The notes: a model not told the origin generated them from the letters alone. Shown: positions 19,115-28,417, numbered from the stretch's first letter. The stretch: 64,000 nt of DNA from Massilia sp. CFBP 13721 (GCF_014842025.1 NZ_JACYUY010000009.1:1-64000), one strand, 5' to 3'. Numbers and translations are program-made.

Positions 19115-22100
19115 ATGCACACAACGAGACACGCCAGGGCAGTCCTTCCGGCGGCCAGGCTACGGCACATCGCACTGGGCGCGATGGCGCTGGTCGCGGC
19201 GACCCAGGCCCATGCCCAGACTCAGGCCCAGGCCCAGCCGCAAGCGGAAAGCACCGAGGCCGCCGCCGACAACGTGGTGGTCGTCAAGGGCTTCCGCGAG
19301 AGCCTGAACAACGCGCTCAACATCAAGAAGAACTCGGACGGCATCATCGACATCATCAAGGCGGAGGACGTGTCCAAGTTCCCGGATGCGAACCTGGCCG
19401 AATCGATGCAGCGCGTGCCGGGCGTGTCGGTGGCCCAGGGCGATGGCGGCGAAGGCAAGCAGATCACCGTGCGCGGGCTGAACGCCGGCTTTACCCGCGT
19501 GCGCATCAACGGCATCGAGGGCACCACCGCCACCGGCGCGTCGGACATCAACGGCAGCACCAACCGCGGCCGCGCCTTCGACTTCAGCGTCTTCTCGGCC
19601 GAATTGTTCAACAGCCTGGCCGTGCGCAAGACCTCCGAGGCGGGCGTGGAAGAAGGTTCGCTCGGCGCCACCGTCGACCTGCGCACCGCCCGTCCCTTCG
19701 ACTTCAAGGGCCGCACCGCCAGCATCGGCGCCCAGGGACTGTACAACACGATCTCGAAGAAAACCGAGCCGCGCCTGACCGCCCTGTATTCGAACCGCTG
19801 GGATACGCCGATCGGCAAGGTCGGCGCGCTGGTGTCGCTGGCCTATGCCAAGCGCAACGCCATCGAAGAAGGCTACGAAGCGGTGGACATCGTCGCCGCC
19901 TCGGTCAACGGCGGCTTTTGCTCGCCGCTCGGCGCCGCCACCCAATACCCGCTGAACAACGCCGTCAAGGGCATCGATGCCCGCAACTGCGGCTTCGGCG
20001 TGCCGCGCTCGGGCGACCTGGCCGCGTATAGCGCCGTGATGGGCCGCCGCGACGATTTCGGCGGCACGGTCGCCAGCCCGGCCGCGGGTTCCGGCTCCTT
20101 CCATCCGCGCATTCCGCGCTACCGCCGCTCGCAGACCGAATACGAGCGTGCCGGCATCACCAGCACCCTGCAATGGCGCCCCGACCGCGCCACCGAATTG
20201 AACCTGGACGTGATGGGCGGGCGCTACAGCAACAAGCGCTACGACAACTACATCCAGGCGATCTCGTTCGGGCGCGACATGGTCGAAAATGGCAAGGGAC
20301 AAACCTCGATCGTCGATGCGCGCTTCGACGACAATGGCCGCTGGACCTACGGTAAATTCAACGGCGTCGATATCCGCAGCGAGGCCCTGGTCGACGTCTA
20401 CACGACCCTGTTCCGGCAGGGCGTGCTGTCGGCGCGGCGCGACATCACCGAGCGCCTGGCCGTCGACCTGATGCTGGGCGTGTCCGATTCGCGCCTCAAC
20501 AACCCGCAGCGCACCACGGTCCAGATCGACGCACCGAACGTCAACGGCTTCTCGTGGGAGGATTCGAGCAGCGGCGTGCCCAGGCTGGACTTCGGCATGG
20601 ACGTGTCGAACCCGAACAACTTCTCATTCGGCCCGCAGGGTGCGGACGGCACCGTGCACGGCAACTTCGTCGGCCGTTACCTGCGCACCGCCAACCGCCT
20701 GAAGACCAGCTCGGCCAACGTCAGCTACCAGCTGACCGACAACCTGACCCTGCGCAGCGGCCTGTCGGCGCGCAGGAACCGCTGGTTCAACTACGAAGTG
20801 CCGTCGGGCGGCATCCCGACGGAGGGCTTGCCGCCCGGCGTCAGCCTGGCCAGCCTGACGCGCCAGCTGTCCGGCTTCGGCAGCGGCCTGGGAGGCAATG
20901 CGCCATCGTCCTGGGCGGCGGTCGACATGGACAAATTCCTCGCCGTGTACAACGTCGAATGCCACTGCGCCGACATCCCGCTGTCGGAATACGTGCTGGC
21001 GAACCAGGTCAAGCGCCAGGTCGACGAAAAGATCGATGCCCTCTACCTGTCGGGCGACTTCAAGTTCGATGCATGGGGCCTGCCGCTGCGCGGCAACCTG
21101 GGCGTGCGCGGCGCCGAGACCAGGACGGTCGCCATGCAGCTGATCCGCGACCCCGCCGGCCAGCTGGTGCCGCGCGTGGTCGAGCATTCCTATCGCGACT
21201 GGCTGCCGGCCTTTAACGTGACGGCGACGCTGCCGAAAGACTTGCTGGTGCGCTTCTCGGCGGGCAAGACCCTGTCGCGCGCGGAATATGTCGACCTGTC
21301 GCCGTCGGCGTCGATCAACCTGACCGGGCAGTCGGTCTCGATCGGCAACCCGACGCTGGACCCGATCCGCGCGAATACCGTCGACCTGCAGGCCGAATGG
21401 TATTACGCGAAGAACGCGATGATCTCGGCCGGCTTCTTCCACAAGGACATCAAGACCTTCATCCAGCGCACCAACGAGCTGATGACCTATGCCGAGACCG
21501 GCCTGTCGAACGCCTACCTGACTTCGACCGGCTGCTCGATCACCGGCGGCACCCCGGTATGCCAGATCCAGCCGGACACCCAGGTCAACGTCAGCCAGAT
21601 GGTCAATACCAAAGGCGGCCCGCTCGACGGCTTCGAGTTCAACTGGCAGACGCCGTTCAGCTTCCTGCCCGGCGCATGGAGCAATTTCGGCGCGCTGGCC
21701 AACTACACCCACGTGAAGTCGAAGATCACCTACATCACCCGGGTCGACAATCCGCGCACGCCGGCCAACGAGCAGCTGACCGAGCAAGCGAACTTCATCG
21801 GCCTGTCGCCGGACGCCTACAACCTGACTATCTATTACGAGGACAAGAAGTTCAGCGCGCGCGTCTCGGCCACGCACCGCTCGAGCTTCATCCGCGACGT
21901 GCTGCGCAACGCCAACGGCAGCGACCACTCGTTCGCGGTGCCGTCCACCCGGGTCGGCCTGTCGATGTCGTACAACGTCTCGCCGCAGCTGCGCCTGTCC
22001 TTCGAAGCGCAGAACCTGACCGACGAGCCGCTACGCTACGGCAAGGACACCGAGCGCGACGATACGCTGCTCTACGGTAAATCGGGCCGGTCCTATGTGC

Positions 22101-22123
22101 TGGGGGCGAACTACAAGTTCTGA
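19115..22123 (+). CDS. TonB-dependent receptor (no STN domain)
   Basis: A 1002-residue outer-membrane transporter. The signal peptide ends near residue 34 (TQAHA). A short Gln/Ala linker similar to that of the first receptor is followed by the plug (AEDVSKFPDANLAESMQRVP, ITVRGLNAGFTRVRINGIEG) at about residues 60-190 and a beta-barrel ending in the canonical aromatic terminus GANYKF. It belongs to the TIGR01782-like group of receptors used for carbohydrate uptake. AAGGAG lies 5 bases before the ATG. It is the last gene of the pectate lyase operon and likely imports the oligosaccharides made outside the cell. A strong terminator follows. Confidence 0.93.
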   Translation: MHTTRHARAVLPAARLRHIALGAMALVAATQAHAQTQAQAQPQAESTEAAADNVVVVKGFRESLNNALNIKKNSDGIIDIIKAEDVSKFPDANLAESMQRVPGVSVAQGDGGEGKQITVRGLNAGFTRVRINGIEGTTATGASDINGSTNRGRAFDFSVFSAELFNSLAVRKTSEAGVEEGSLGATVDLRTARPFDFKGRTASIGAQGLYNTISKKTEPRLTALYSNRWDTPIGKVGALVSLAYAKRNAIEEGYEAVDIVAASVNGGFCSPLGAATQYPLNNAVKGIDARNCGFGVPRSGDLAAYSAVMGRRDDFGGTVASPAAGSGSFHPRIPRYRRSQTEYERAGITSTLQWRPDRATELNLDVMGGRYSNKRYDNYIQAISFGRDMVENGKGQTSIVDARFDDNGRWTYGKFNGVDIRSEALVDVYTTLFRQGVLSARRDITERLAVDLMLGVSDSRLNNPQRTTVQIDAPNVNGFSWEDSSSGVPRLDFGMDVSNPNNFSFGPQGADGTVHGNFVGRYLRTANRLKTSSANVSYQLTDNLTLRSGLSARRNRWFNYEVPSGGIPTEGLPPGVSLASLTRQLSGFGSGLGGNAPSSWAAVDMDKFLAVYNVECHCADIPLSEYVLANQVKRQVDEKIDALYLSGDFKFDAWGLPLRGNLGVRGAETRTVAMQLIRDPAGQLVPRVVEHSYRDWLPAFNVTATLPKDLLVRFSAGKTLSRAEYVDLSPSASINLTGQSVSIGNPTLDPIRANTVDLQAEWYYAKNAMISAGFFHKDIKTFIQRTNELMTYAETGLSNAYLTSTGCSITGGTPVCQIQPDTQVNVSQMVNTKGGPLDGFEFNWQTPFSFLPGAWSNFGALANYTHVKSKITYITRVDNPRTPANEQLTEQANFIGLSPDAYNLTIYYEDKKFSARVSATHRSSFIRDVLRNANGSDHSFAVPSTRVGLSMSYNVSPQLRLSFEAQNLTDEPLRYGKDTERDDTLLYGKSGRSYVLGANYKF

Positions 22124-22170
22124 GGATGCAGTGTCTCCATGGCCGCGTACGCGATGCGCGGCTTCCTTTC

Positions 22171-22196
22171 GTGCGCTTTCGGGCGCACTTTTTTTT
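22171..22196 (+). terminator. Rho-independent terminator of the pectin operon
   Basis: A 6-bp stem GTGCGC/GCGCAC with loop TTTCGG is followed by eight T. It lies 48 bases after the receptor stop and before the convergent caspase-like operon. Confidence 0.85.
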
Positions 22197-22224
22197 GCAC
22201 GACCGGCTGCCGGCCGGGCAGTCG

Positions 22225-23643
22225 CTAGAGCCGAGGCAAGGTCACGGTGGGGTCGCCCAGCACGACCAAGGTTTGGAGGTCCATTGCCACCAGCTTGCGG
22301 AACAGGGCGCGCCCGGCGGCCCCCGGCATCGCTTCGTTCGCCTGCAGTTGCGCCTCCTGGTGGCTACCGTAGAAGGCGCCGGATTGTTTGTAGATCTCGC
22401 GGAAGGCCCAGCCGACCGGGGTCGCCACCCCTTGCCGGTACAGGTTGTCGTACAGGGCGCTCACCAAGGCATCGGTCAGGACCTGGTGGGTCTGGGGCTG
22501 GCGCAGGGTCCAGTCGAACGTCGGCTCGACATGGCCGATGAACGCGCGCAGCGGCGCCTTGTGCCCGAGCAGCGCGCGCGGCATCGGCGCAATGCGCGCA
22601 CCGGCCGCCTGCGCGACGCCGTTCAGGATGCGCCCGACGTCGCTGCCGCTGTCGATGACGTCGGCGTAGCGCGAGCTATGGTCGGAACCGGCGGCGCAGC
22701 AGGCGTGCGCGTACCATATCGCGCCGTCCGGGCGCCATTCCTTCATGGCCGCGAGCGGCACGGCTTTCTGGTTGTGGTCGACCAGCAGCCCGAGCTGCGC
22801 CACCAGCGTGTCCGGCGCATCCAGCGGGCCGGTCATGCCATGGCTGGTCGTGACCACCAGGCCGGGCCGCTTGTCGTTCAGCGCGGTCATGAGGTTCTGG
22901 GCCGTCGCGTCCGCGTTTTTCAGCTGCGTGTACCCGGCGAGATCGGTGTCGCTCGCGAACTCGAGGGCCAGCGGGTTGGCGACCGCGCGCGTCATCAGCC
23001 AGGTGATGTCGCCGGCGCCGTGGTCGACGCTCCAGATCAGCGGGGCGCCGACGTCGCTTTGCGCGCCGGCCCAGTCGTTCATCAGGGCGTGTACGTAATT
23101 TTCCAGTCCCTCGTCCATGCGGAGGTCGAGCCGGCCCACGCACAGCGACAGGTTCATCGCATACTGCACCGCCCACGGGACCTGGGCCGGCGACGCGTAC
23201 AGGAGCAGGTAACGCGGAATCTGGCCGCGCCCGGTGCCATACACGGGCGCGGTGGTCAGGATGTCCTGAAAGGTCCCGTCCTCGTAATAGCGGCGCAGGT
23301 AGAGCTGTCCGAGTTTGGGCGACCAGCGCAGCACGGGCGCATTGCCCCGCGCGGCCAGCAGCGCGCGCAGCGGCTCGGGCGCGTCTTCCCCGCGCGCCTT
23401 CGCTGCTGCCGGTACCGCATCGTCGTCGGGCAGTACCAGCCCCCAGCCGACCCGCGGGTGGCGCCAGTTTTCGGGCGCGGGCGGCTCGTCCGGGCCGAGG
23501 AGATAGCCGAAATTGTACAAGTCACCGGGCTTGACATCCAGGCGCAGAGCGAAGGGCAAGGGGTTGCGCAGCGTTCCGAAGTTCCCGCAACCCGGGCTCC
23601 ACCCGTTGATTTGCAGTTCCGCCGCAAAATCGATGGTCGTCAT
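22225..23643 (-). CDS. Caspase-like cysteine peptidase candidate
   Basis: A 472-residue protein without signal peptide or membrane helix. The central part has the pattern of a caspase-fold (clan CD) peptidase: a hydrophobic strand ending in His-Gly (GLVVTTSHGMTGPL, His268) and a second strand ending in Cys (AIWYAHACCAAGSD, Cys315/Cys316). The C-terminus ends in LVVLGDPTVTLPRL, similar to the LGDPT motif found at the end of CHAT and C25-like peptidases. The ATG overlaps the stop of the upstream CHAT gene (ATGA), so the two are translationally coupled; upstream in-frame codons are inside that gene. It is the last of four genes. The fold call is by motif reading only, and the true family may be new. 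The natural target is unknown. Confidence 0.6.
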   Translation of the reverse strand: MTTIDFAAELQINGWSPGCGNFGTLRNPLPFALRLDVKPGDLYNFGYLLGPDEPPAPENWRHPRVGWGLVLPDDDAVPAAAKARGEDAPEPLRALLAARGNAPVLRWSPKLGQLYLRRYYEDGTFQDILTTAPVYGTGRGQIPRYLLLYASPAQVPWAVQYAMNLSLCVGRLDLRMDEGLENYVHALMNDWAGAQSDVGAPLIWSVDHGAGDITWLMTRAVANPLALEFASDTDLAGYTQLKNADATAQNLMTALNDKRPGLVVTTSHGMTGPLDAPDTLVAQLGLLVDHNQKAVPLAAMKEWRPDGAIWYAHACCAAGSDHSSRYADVIDSGSDVGRILNGVAQAAGARIAPMPRALLGHKAPLRAFIGHVEPTFDWTLRQPQTHQVLTDALVSALYDNLYRQGVATPVGWAFREIYKQSGAFYGSHQEAQLQANEAMPGAAGRALFRKLVAMDLQTLVVLGDPTVTLPRL

Positions 23644-24974
23644 GCGAAATTCCCCCATAGGTCGGGCCACAGGCTGCGGTCCACTTTCGGTTCGCTCGAT
23701 TCGAGCAGGTTCCGCAATTGGTCGCGCAGCGGCTCCGGGGTGTCGCTGGGCAGGCTGCGCAGCAGTCCCGAGACCGTCTCGATGCGCTCCTGGACCGCCG
23801 CCGGCGGCACGCGCACGATGCTCAAGCCCGTCGAACGCTGGTACATGACGGGAAGGCACCAGCGGCGGTAATTCTGGTCCGCCCCGTTCTGGGCCTCGAC
23901 GTGCATGCAATGCCGCGCATCCGCGAGCGCCGGGCCGAGGTCGACCGCCGTGGCACGGGTCGCGGACGCCGCCTGCGCGGCATCGGCAACGATGCGCAGC
24001 GCGCGTCCGTAGAAGTGCCTGCTGAACAGCGTCGCGTCGCTTGAGTGAATCGGTTCGGCCATGCCGATGGTAACCGGGGCGCCGGTACGGGCCAGGCTCG
24101 CGGCCATCGAACCGAGACGCTGGATCGGATGGGCACCGTCGCAACTGTTCAGGACGGTCAGCCAGGTGCTCGGCGCCAGGTTCTGGAGCATCGCCAGGCG
24201 GGTGATCGAGAGCGCGACCGAACCCTCCGCTTCATCGCCGACGTGGTCGGCGATCGTCGCGAACTGGAGCAGCCCCACGGTGTCTTTTATCAGTCCATGG
24301 CAGAAGCAATGCAGGATTTGCGGCGCCTGGTCGCGCAGCATCTGCTCCAGCGCCGCAGTGGTGGCCGGCATGGGCGCCACCTGCACACCGGGCAAATGGC
24401 CCGCGTCGATGTCGCCCTGGATCTCGTCGAGCAGGGCCATCTCGCCGACATAGGCGTGCAGCTCGAACCCGGGAAGCCGTGCCCGCGCCGCAGCGAAGGC
24501 GACGGCAATCGCCCTGAACTCGCCCCTGGCCTGTACCCGCGCGGCGCTCAGCAAGGTGACCATGCGCACCCGCCCGTCGAAGCTGCGTGGCTGGGGCTGG
24601 CCGGCCAGTCCGCTCGGGATGATGCGCCGGACGCTGCAGAATCCCGTCAGTGCGAGGAACTGGGGCGCGGTGTAAAGCGTCTCCCATCGGAAGCGCTCGG
24701 CCTCGGCGGTAGCGATATCGAACTGAAAATTTGCACTCGCAATGCCGACAGCGCCGAAGAACTGCCCCAGCTGCTGTTTCACCGCGCCATGGCGGTTCAG
24801 CGCCTGGACGAGTGCGCCGCCGTAGTCTTCCACTTCCTGCCGGCTGCCCATGCCGGGCAATTCCCCCAGCTCGAGCCGCTCGTAGTCGAGCATGCCGTCG
24901 ATGGCGGTGTTGGCCTCGCGTAAGCGGAACATCAGGTTTCCCTGGCAGCCTGCAATTTCAATGGTCGCAAACAT
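23640..24974 (-). CDS. CHAT-domain protease
   Basis: A 444-residue cytoplasmic protein. The C-terminal half is a CHAT domain (caspase HetF associated with TPRs): ILHCFCHGLIKD carries the catalytic His226, and STWLTVLNSCDGAHPIQRLG carries the catalytic Cys278. It then has the usual GAPVTIGMAEPIHSSDATLF strand-helix and the FSRHFYGRAL segment. Unlike typical family members it has no TPR repeats; the N-terminal 100 residues show no recognisable domain. GGGGAG lies just before the ATG at 24974, 8 bases after the previous gene. CHAT proteases act in regulated cleavage, for example in type III-E CRISPR Craspase and gasdermin activation. Here the activator and target are unknown. Confidence 0.85.
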   Translation of the reverse strand: MFATIEIAGCQGNLMFRLREANTAIDGMLDYERLELGELPGMGSRQEVEDYGGALVQALNRHGAVKQQLGQFFGAVGIASANFQFDIATAEAERFRWETLYTAPQFLALTGFCSVRRIIPSGLAGQPQPRSFDGRVRMVTLLSAARVQARGEFRAIAVAFAAARARLPGFELHAYVGEMALLDEIQGDIDAGHLPGVQVAPMPATTAALEQMLRDQAPQILHCFCHGLIKDTVGLLQFATIADHVGDEAEGSVALSITRLAMLQNLAPSTWLTVLNSCDGAHPIQRLGSMAASLARTGAPVTIGMAEPIHSSDATLFSRHFYGRALRIVADAAQAASATRATAVDLGPALADARHCMHVEAQNGADQNYRRWCLPVMYQRSTGLSIVRVPPAAVQERIETVSGLLRSLPSDTPEPLRDQLRNLLESSEPKVDRSLWPDLWGNFA

Positions 24975-24982
24975 GGTCTCCC

Positions 24983-26431
24983 CTACTTTTCAGGGCGATA
25001 GGCGGCAACAATGGCGCTTGCCTGATCCAGCAGCCTGGCCCTGGCCTCGTCGAAGCCGCTTGCGTTGACCTGCTCCCGAACGCGCGCGGACACCTGCGAC
25101 AGCAGCACGTCGCCCGATTGGCGGCGGAGCTCGTCGAACACCTCCTTCTCGACGAAGCGCTGGGTCGCGGCAACCCAGCTCGACGACGTGTCCGGCACCG
25201 CGCCGCCGGCAGCAGAAAGCACTTTCGTGATCGTGCCCCTGAAGCGTTCCCCGGCCTGCGCCTGGGTTACCAGGCGTGCCGCCTGCGTGCCCGCCCGCAG
25301 CGCCGCAGCGCGCAGCGCGCTACGCTTGTTCAGCAAGAAATCCGGGTGGCAGTACAGGAAGCCATGCTCCAGGCGTGGCGCGGCGGTCGTTTCCGCGGTG
25401 TACAGCAGGCGTGTCGCCTCCCGTAGCGCCGCCGGATTTTCCCGGCCGAGGTCGGAGAACAGCACGGCGCCATGCCATCGGTGCGCCAGGTCGTCCGCGA
25501 CGTAGGCCATCGGCATGGCATACTCGAGCCGGGCCGGCACGAGGCTGGCCGACCATGCTCCCGCACGGTTGAGCAGTACCGCAAGGTCGTCCGCGCACAG
25601 GTCGACATCGCGCCGCATGTGCGGGCGCTCGCACGGGGAAGCCGAAAGACGGACACAGGCACCGGACTCATCGAACGCGGCACGCCCCAGGATGTGGATC
25701 GCATCGGCGCCGCGCCGCTCCATGGCCCCCAGTATCCAGTCGATCCAGGGCGCTATCGGCGACTCGCCGCGCCCCGCCGGCGTGGCCGGCGCCTGCGGCG
25801 GCGCGTGCAGCAGAATACGCGGATCGCGCCCGGCGTCCGCGGCAAGCGCCTGCTGCCATGGCGCGCTGGCAAACACGTGGACGCGGGTGCCGCTGCGGGT
25901 CGAGCCGGCCAGGATACTCGTGGCGAGCCGCTTCAGCCGGTTCGCAACGTCGATCCGGCCAGCATTTTCCGGCGGGTCCACGAGCACGATGTTCTCGAGC
26001 ACGCCGGTGCGCTCGGCCGCGCGGTACGGAAAATCGGGCAGCCTCAGCACCGGCCTGCCCATCGCCTCGAACAGGCAAGCTTCCCAAGGCAACAGGCCCA
26101 GGTAGCCGCAGGGCCGCACCAGCCGCAGCCAGAGCGGCCCCATTGGCGCGGCAGGACCGATCTTCCGCAGGCCGGCGGCGAGCTCCTCCAGCAAGTTTGC
26201 CGGGACGCGGTAGTCCCCGCGCGCGCCGAAGTCCGCGAAAGGCCGTTGCAGTTCGACCGCGGCCGGCGCCGGCAGGTTCGCGTCCAGCCCTTCCACCGCG
26301 AGGGAGAGCTTGACCAGGTTGTCGCCGCGCCGGTAAGCGAGGGAGGCCGTCAGGACCAGCCTGCCCTGGCCTGCCCGCTTCTTCAGGGCGACACGCACGC
26401 GGTTCAGCACAGCGGAGCGGGCGTTGCGCAT
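24983..26431 (-). CDS. CHAT-like protein lacking the catalytic cysteine
   Basis: A 482-residue protein with CHAT-like architecture. Residues 108-135 contain CGYLGLLPWEACLFEAM, the Leu-Pro-Trp-Glu motif that opens CHAT domains. ADAIHILGRAAF (His246) occupies the place of the His-Gly strand, and SLVPARLEYAMPMAYVADDL followed by HGAVLFSDL matches the Cys strand and the next helix, but there is no Cys where the nucleophile should be. The C-terminal 130 residues are helical and unmatched. It is probably an inactive partner or scaffold for the active CHAT and caspase-like products. Seven bases separate it from the hydrolase gene and 8 from the CHAT gene. The domain call is by motif only. Confidence 0.5.
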   Translation of the reverse strand: MRNARSAVLNRVRVALKKRAGQGRLVLTASLAYRRGDNLVKLSLAVEGLDANLPAPAAVELQRPFADFGARGDYRVPANLLEELAAGLRKIGPAAPMGPLWLRLVRPCGYLGLLPWEACLFEAMGRPVLRLPDFPYRAAERTGVLENIVLVDPPENAGRIDVANRLKRLATSILAGSTRSGTRVHVFASAPWQQALAADAGRDPRILLHAPPQAPATPAGRGESPIAPWIDWILGAMERRGADAIHILGRAAFDESGACVRLSASPCERPHMRRDVDLCADDLAVLLNRAGAWSASLVPARLEYAMPMAYVADDLAHRWHGAVLFSDLGRENPAALREATRLLYTAETTAAPRLEHGFLYCHPDFLLNKRSALRAAALRAGTQAARLVTQAQAGERFRGTITKVLSAAGGAVPDTSSSWVAATQRFVEKEVFDELRRQSGDVLLSQVSARVREQVNASGFDEARARLLDQASAIVAAYRPEK

Positions 26432-26438
26432 GACCGCC

Positions 26439-27758
26439 TCAGGCCATGTGCAGTTGCAGGTACAGCAACCAGGCCGTCACCGGCTTGACGACGTCGCCAT
26501 GTCCCATGATCTGCCCCTCGCTGCCGTCGAAGGCGACGGGACTTCCGCCAGTCGGCAACTGCACCGTCATGCCGGGCTGCGGCAAGGGTCCACGCAGGTC
26601 CTCGCCCGCCCCGCGAGGGCCATAGCCGCCGAGGGCGGCATAGCGGCTCGGCGGCACGCCGGCCGGGGCGATGATGACGTCACCGAGGTCTTTCTTGCGG
26701 CGCAGGGCCAGGTGAAACATCTTGTGGAGGGCGGTGTCGTTGGCGCTGTAGGTCATCACCAGCGACTTCGCAACCCGTCCCGGAATCATGTGGTAGCCAC
26801 CCGGTTCCTTGGTCTCCGGCAGTGTGGACGCGAACGCCAGGTGGGACACGGCCGGCTGCAGCAGCAGCATACTCCTGGCCTTGGCCACCGTATCCGCGCG
26901 CGCCAGTGCCGACAACATGACTTTGCAGCCGTACGAGTGGCCGACCAGGTGGACCGCGCTGCTGCGCTGGAGGATCTGTGCCAGCATCGGCGCCACGCCG
27001 CGCGCGCCGACCTTGCCTGCGCGGTCCTTCATCTGATACACGGAAGCGACGCGCAGCGCCCAGCGCGGATCGAGGAAGCTGAGGACACCGGCCATGCCCG
27101 GCGTCCCGCCCGCCGGACCGTCGATGCTGCCTCCCTCCGGCAGGATGTCGTCGTCGCCGCCGGTCGGCGCATCCGTGCGCTGCACGGCGTCGAAGGCCGC
27201 GAACAGGTCGCCCGGGCCGGGGGCCGCGCCGTCTTCCACGGCGTCGTCCATCGGCTCTGCCTGGCGCATCAGCGAGCCGCTGAGCAGCACCGCCAGTTCC
27301 TGCGCGCCGGCCTCGTCCAGCCGCGGCGTTTGCATCAGTTCGTAGAAGCGCGCCCGCCCGGCCGGATCCAGGCTGCTCGCCAGGCCGCTGGCGTAGCTCT
27401 GCTCGGCATCGGTGCCTGCCAGTCCGGGCGTCGAGGCGATGCTCATGCCCTCGTCGAACGACAGCCAGATGCTTGGCCAGATTACCCCGACGAACAAGGG
27501 CTTCACGCTGCTGTGTTGTGCCGCAAGATGCTTTTCCAGTTCCTTCAACAAGCCGCTGTAGCGCTCCGTGGCCTGGTCGAAGTCGTTGTTCCAGCCGTGC
27601 GAGAAAACGATGACAGGTTTGTCCGGCACGGCTTCCAGGCGCTCGAGCAATGCCTCCCGGGTCTTGGGCGAGACACAGTCGCCATGCTTGTCGAATTTGA
27701 TCAGCCAAGTTTCGGTGTCGACTCCGAGATCAACTGCGCCCTGCGACGATGCTGGCAT
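26439..27758 (-). CDS. Alpha/beta-hydrolase fold serine hydrolase
   Basis: A 439-residue protein with an alpha/beta-hydrolase core. PVIVFSHGWNNDF (residues 48-60) is the oxyanion strand, AVHLVGHSYGCKVMLSAL has the GxSxG nucleophile elbow with Ser275, YSANDTALH gives the acid Asp341, and IMGHGDVVKP gives a candidate His420. A low-complexity acidic and Gly/Pro-rich insert (about residues 165-225) interrupts the cap region. No signal peptide is present. AAGGAG lies 7 bases upstream of the ATG. It is first of four co-directional genes with gaps of 8 bases or less. It could be a lipase, esterase or peptidase effector. Which is not decidable from sequence. Confidence 0.8.
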   Translation of the reverse strand: MPASSQGAVDLGVDTETWLIKFDKHGDCVSPKTREALLERLEAVPDKPVIVFSHGWNNDFDQATERYSGLLKELEKHLAAQHSSVKPLFVGVIWPSIWLSFDEGMSIASTPGLAGTDAEQSYASGLASSLDPAGRARFYELMQTPRLDEAGAQELAVLLSGSLMRQAEPMDDAVEDGAAPGPGDLFAAFDAVQRTDAPTGGDDDILPEGGSIDGPAGGTPGMAGVLSFLDPRWALRVASVYQMKDRAGKVGARGVAPMLAQILQRSSAVHLVGHSYGCKVMLSALARADTVAKARSMLLLQPAVSHLAFASTLPETKEPGGYHMIPGRVAKSLVMTYSANDTALHKMFHLALRRKKDLGDVIIAPAGVPPSRYAALGGYGPRGAGEDLRGPLPQPGMTVQLPTGGSPVAFDGSEGQIMGHGDVVKPVTAWLLYLQLHMA

Positions 27759-28028
27759 TTGCGTCTCCTTAATATGATCACAACTGGATGGGCCAAATTG
27801 CTGATGCAGATTAATAACGAAAAGCTAATTTTGATCCTACGCCCGCAGAAAGCGCTTGTCACTCAAAATTGAAGACCTCGCTTCCGGCCTGTGCGAACAT
27901 ACAACGGACCCGGAACCGCCCGACTGCGGGTCTTGTCGGCGCCGACACTGTGGCACGATCACCCCCGGTGCACGGGCAAGGCGCAACGCTCGGAGGTACA
28001 CTTTTTCGAGAGGCAGACGGAGCACTCC

Positions 28029-28402
28029 ATGAGCCGGATCACCCACCGCGCCGGCGCCCGAACTCATGCCTTGGTCGTCCGCAAGCGCCGCGTTGTCACG
28101 CGTTTCCGGTACACGATCGGCCTGTCCGCCACGCTCTCGACCCGCCTGCAGCCGAACCACCCCACGGACGACCCGTCGGGCATTGCGGCCAACCTGTTCG
28201 ACGGCCTGATGACCAGGGCCTGGGCCAGCAAACCTGCGAGGTGCGCGCCTACGGGGTGGCCCGCGCCTTCCAACCGTTGCTGGTCAATTCCGTGGTCGGC
28301 CTCATGGGACCGGAATACCTGTACGACGGCAAGCAGATCGCCCGCGCCGGCCTCGAAGACCACTTCTGCGCCAAGCTGCTCGACCTGCCGATGGCGGAGT
28401 GA
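28029..28402 (+). pseudogene. Frameshifted gene of unknown function
   Basis: Two adjoining reading frames look like one broken gene. Frame one runs from the ATG at 28029 and reads natural protein sequence to about GIAANLFDGLMTRAWAS near 28230. After that it becomes a Cys/Ser/Arg-rich non-natural sequence. At the same place the +1 frame (ending at the TGA of 28400-28402) takes over with VRAYGVARAFQPLLVNSVVG and ends in HFCAKLLDLPMAE. A single indel near 28230 would restore about 124 residues. No family is recognised. It lies between the CHAT operon promoter and the citrate module, and may be a degraded regulator or a sequencing error. Confidence 0.4.
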
Positions 28403-28417
28403 GGCGTCCTGTGTAGT

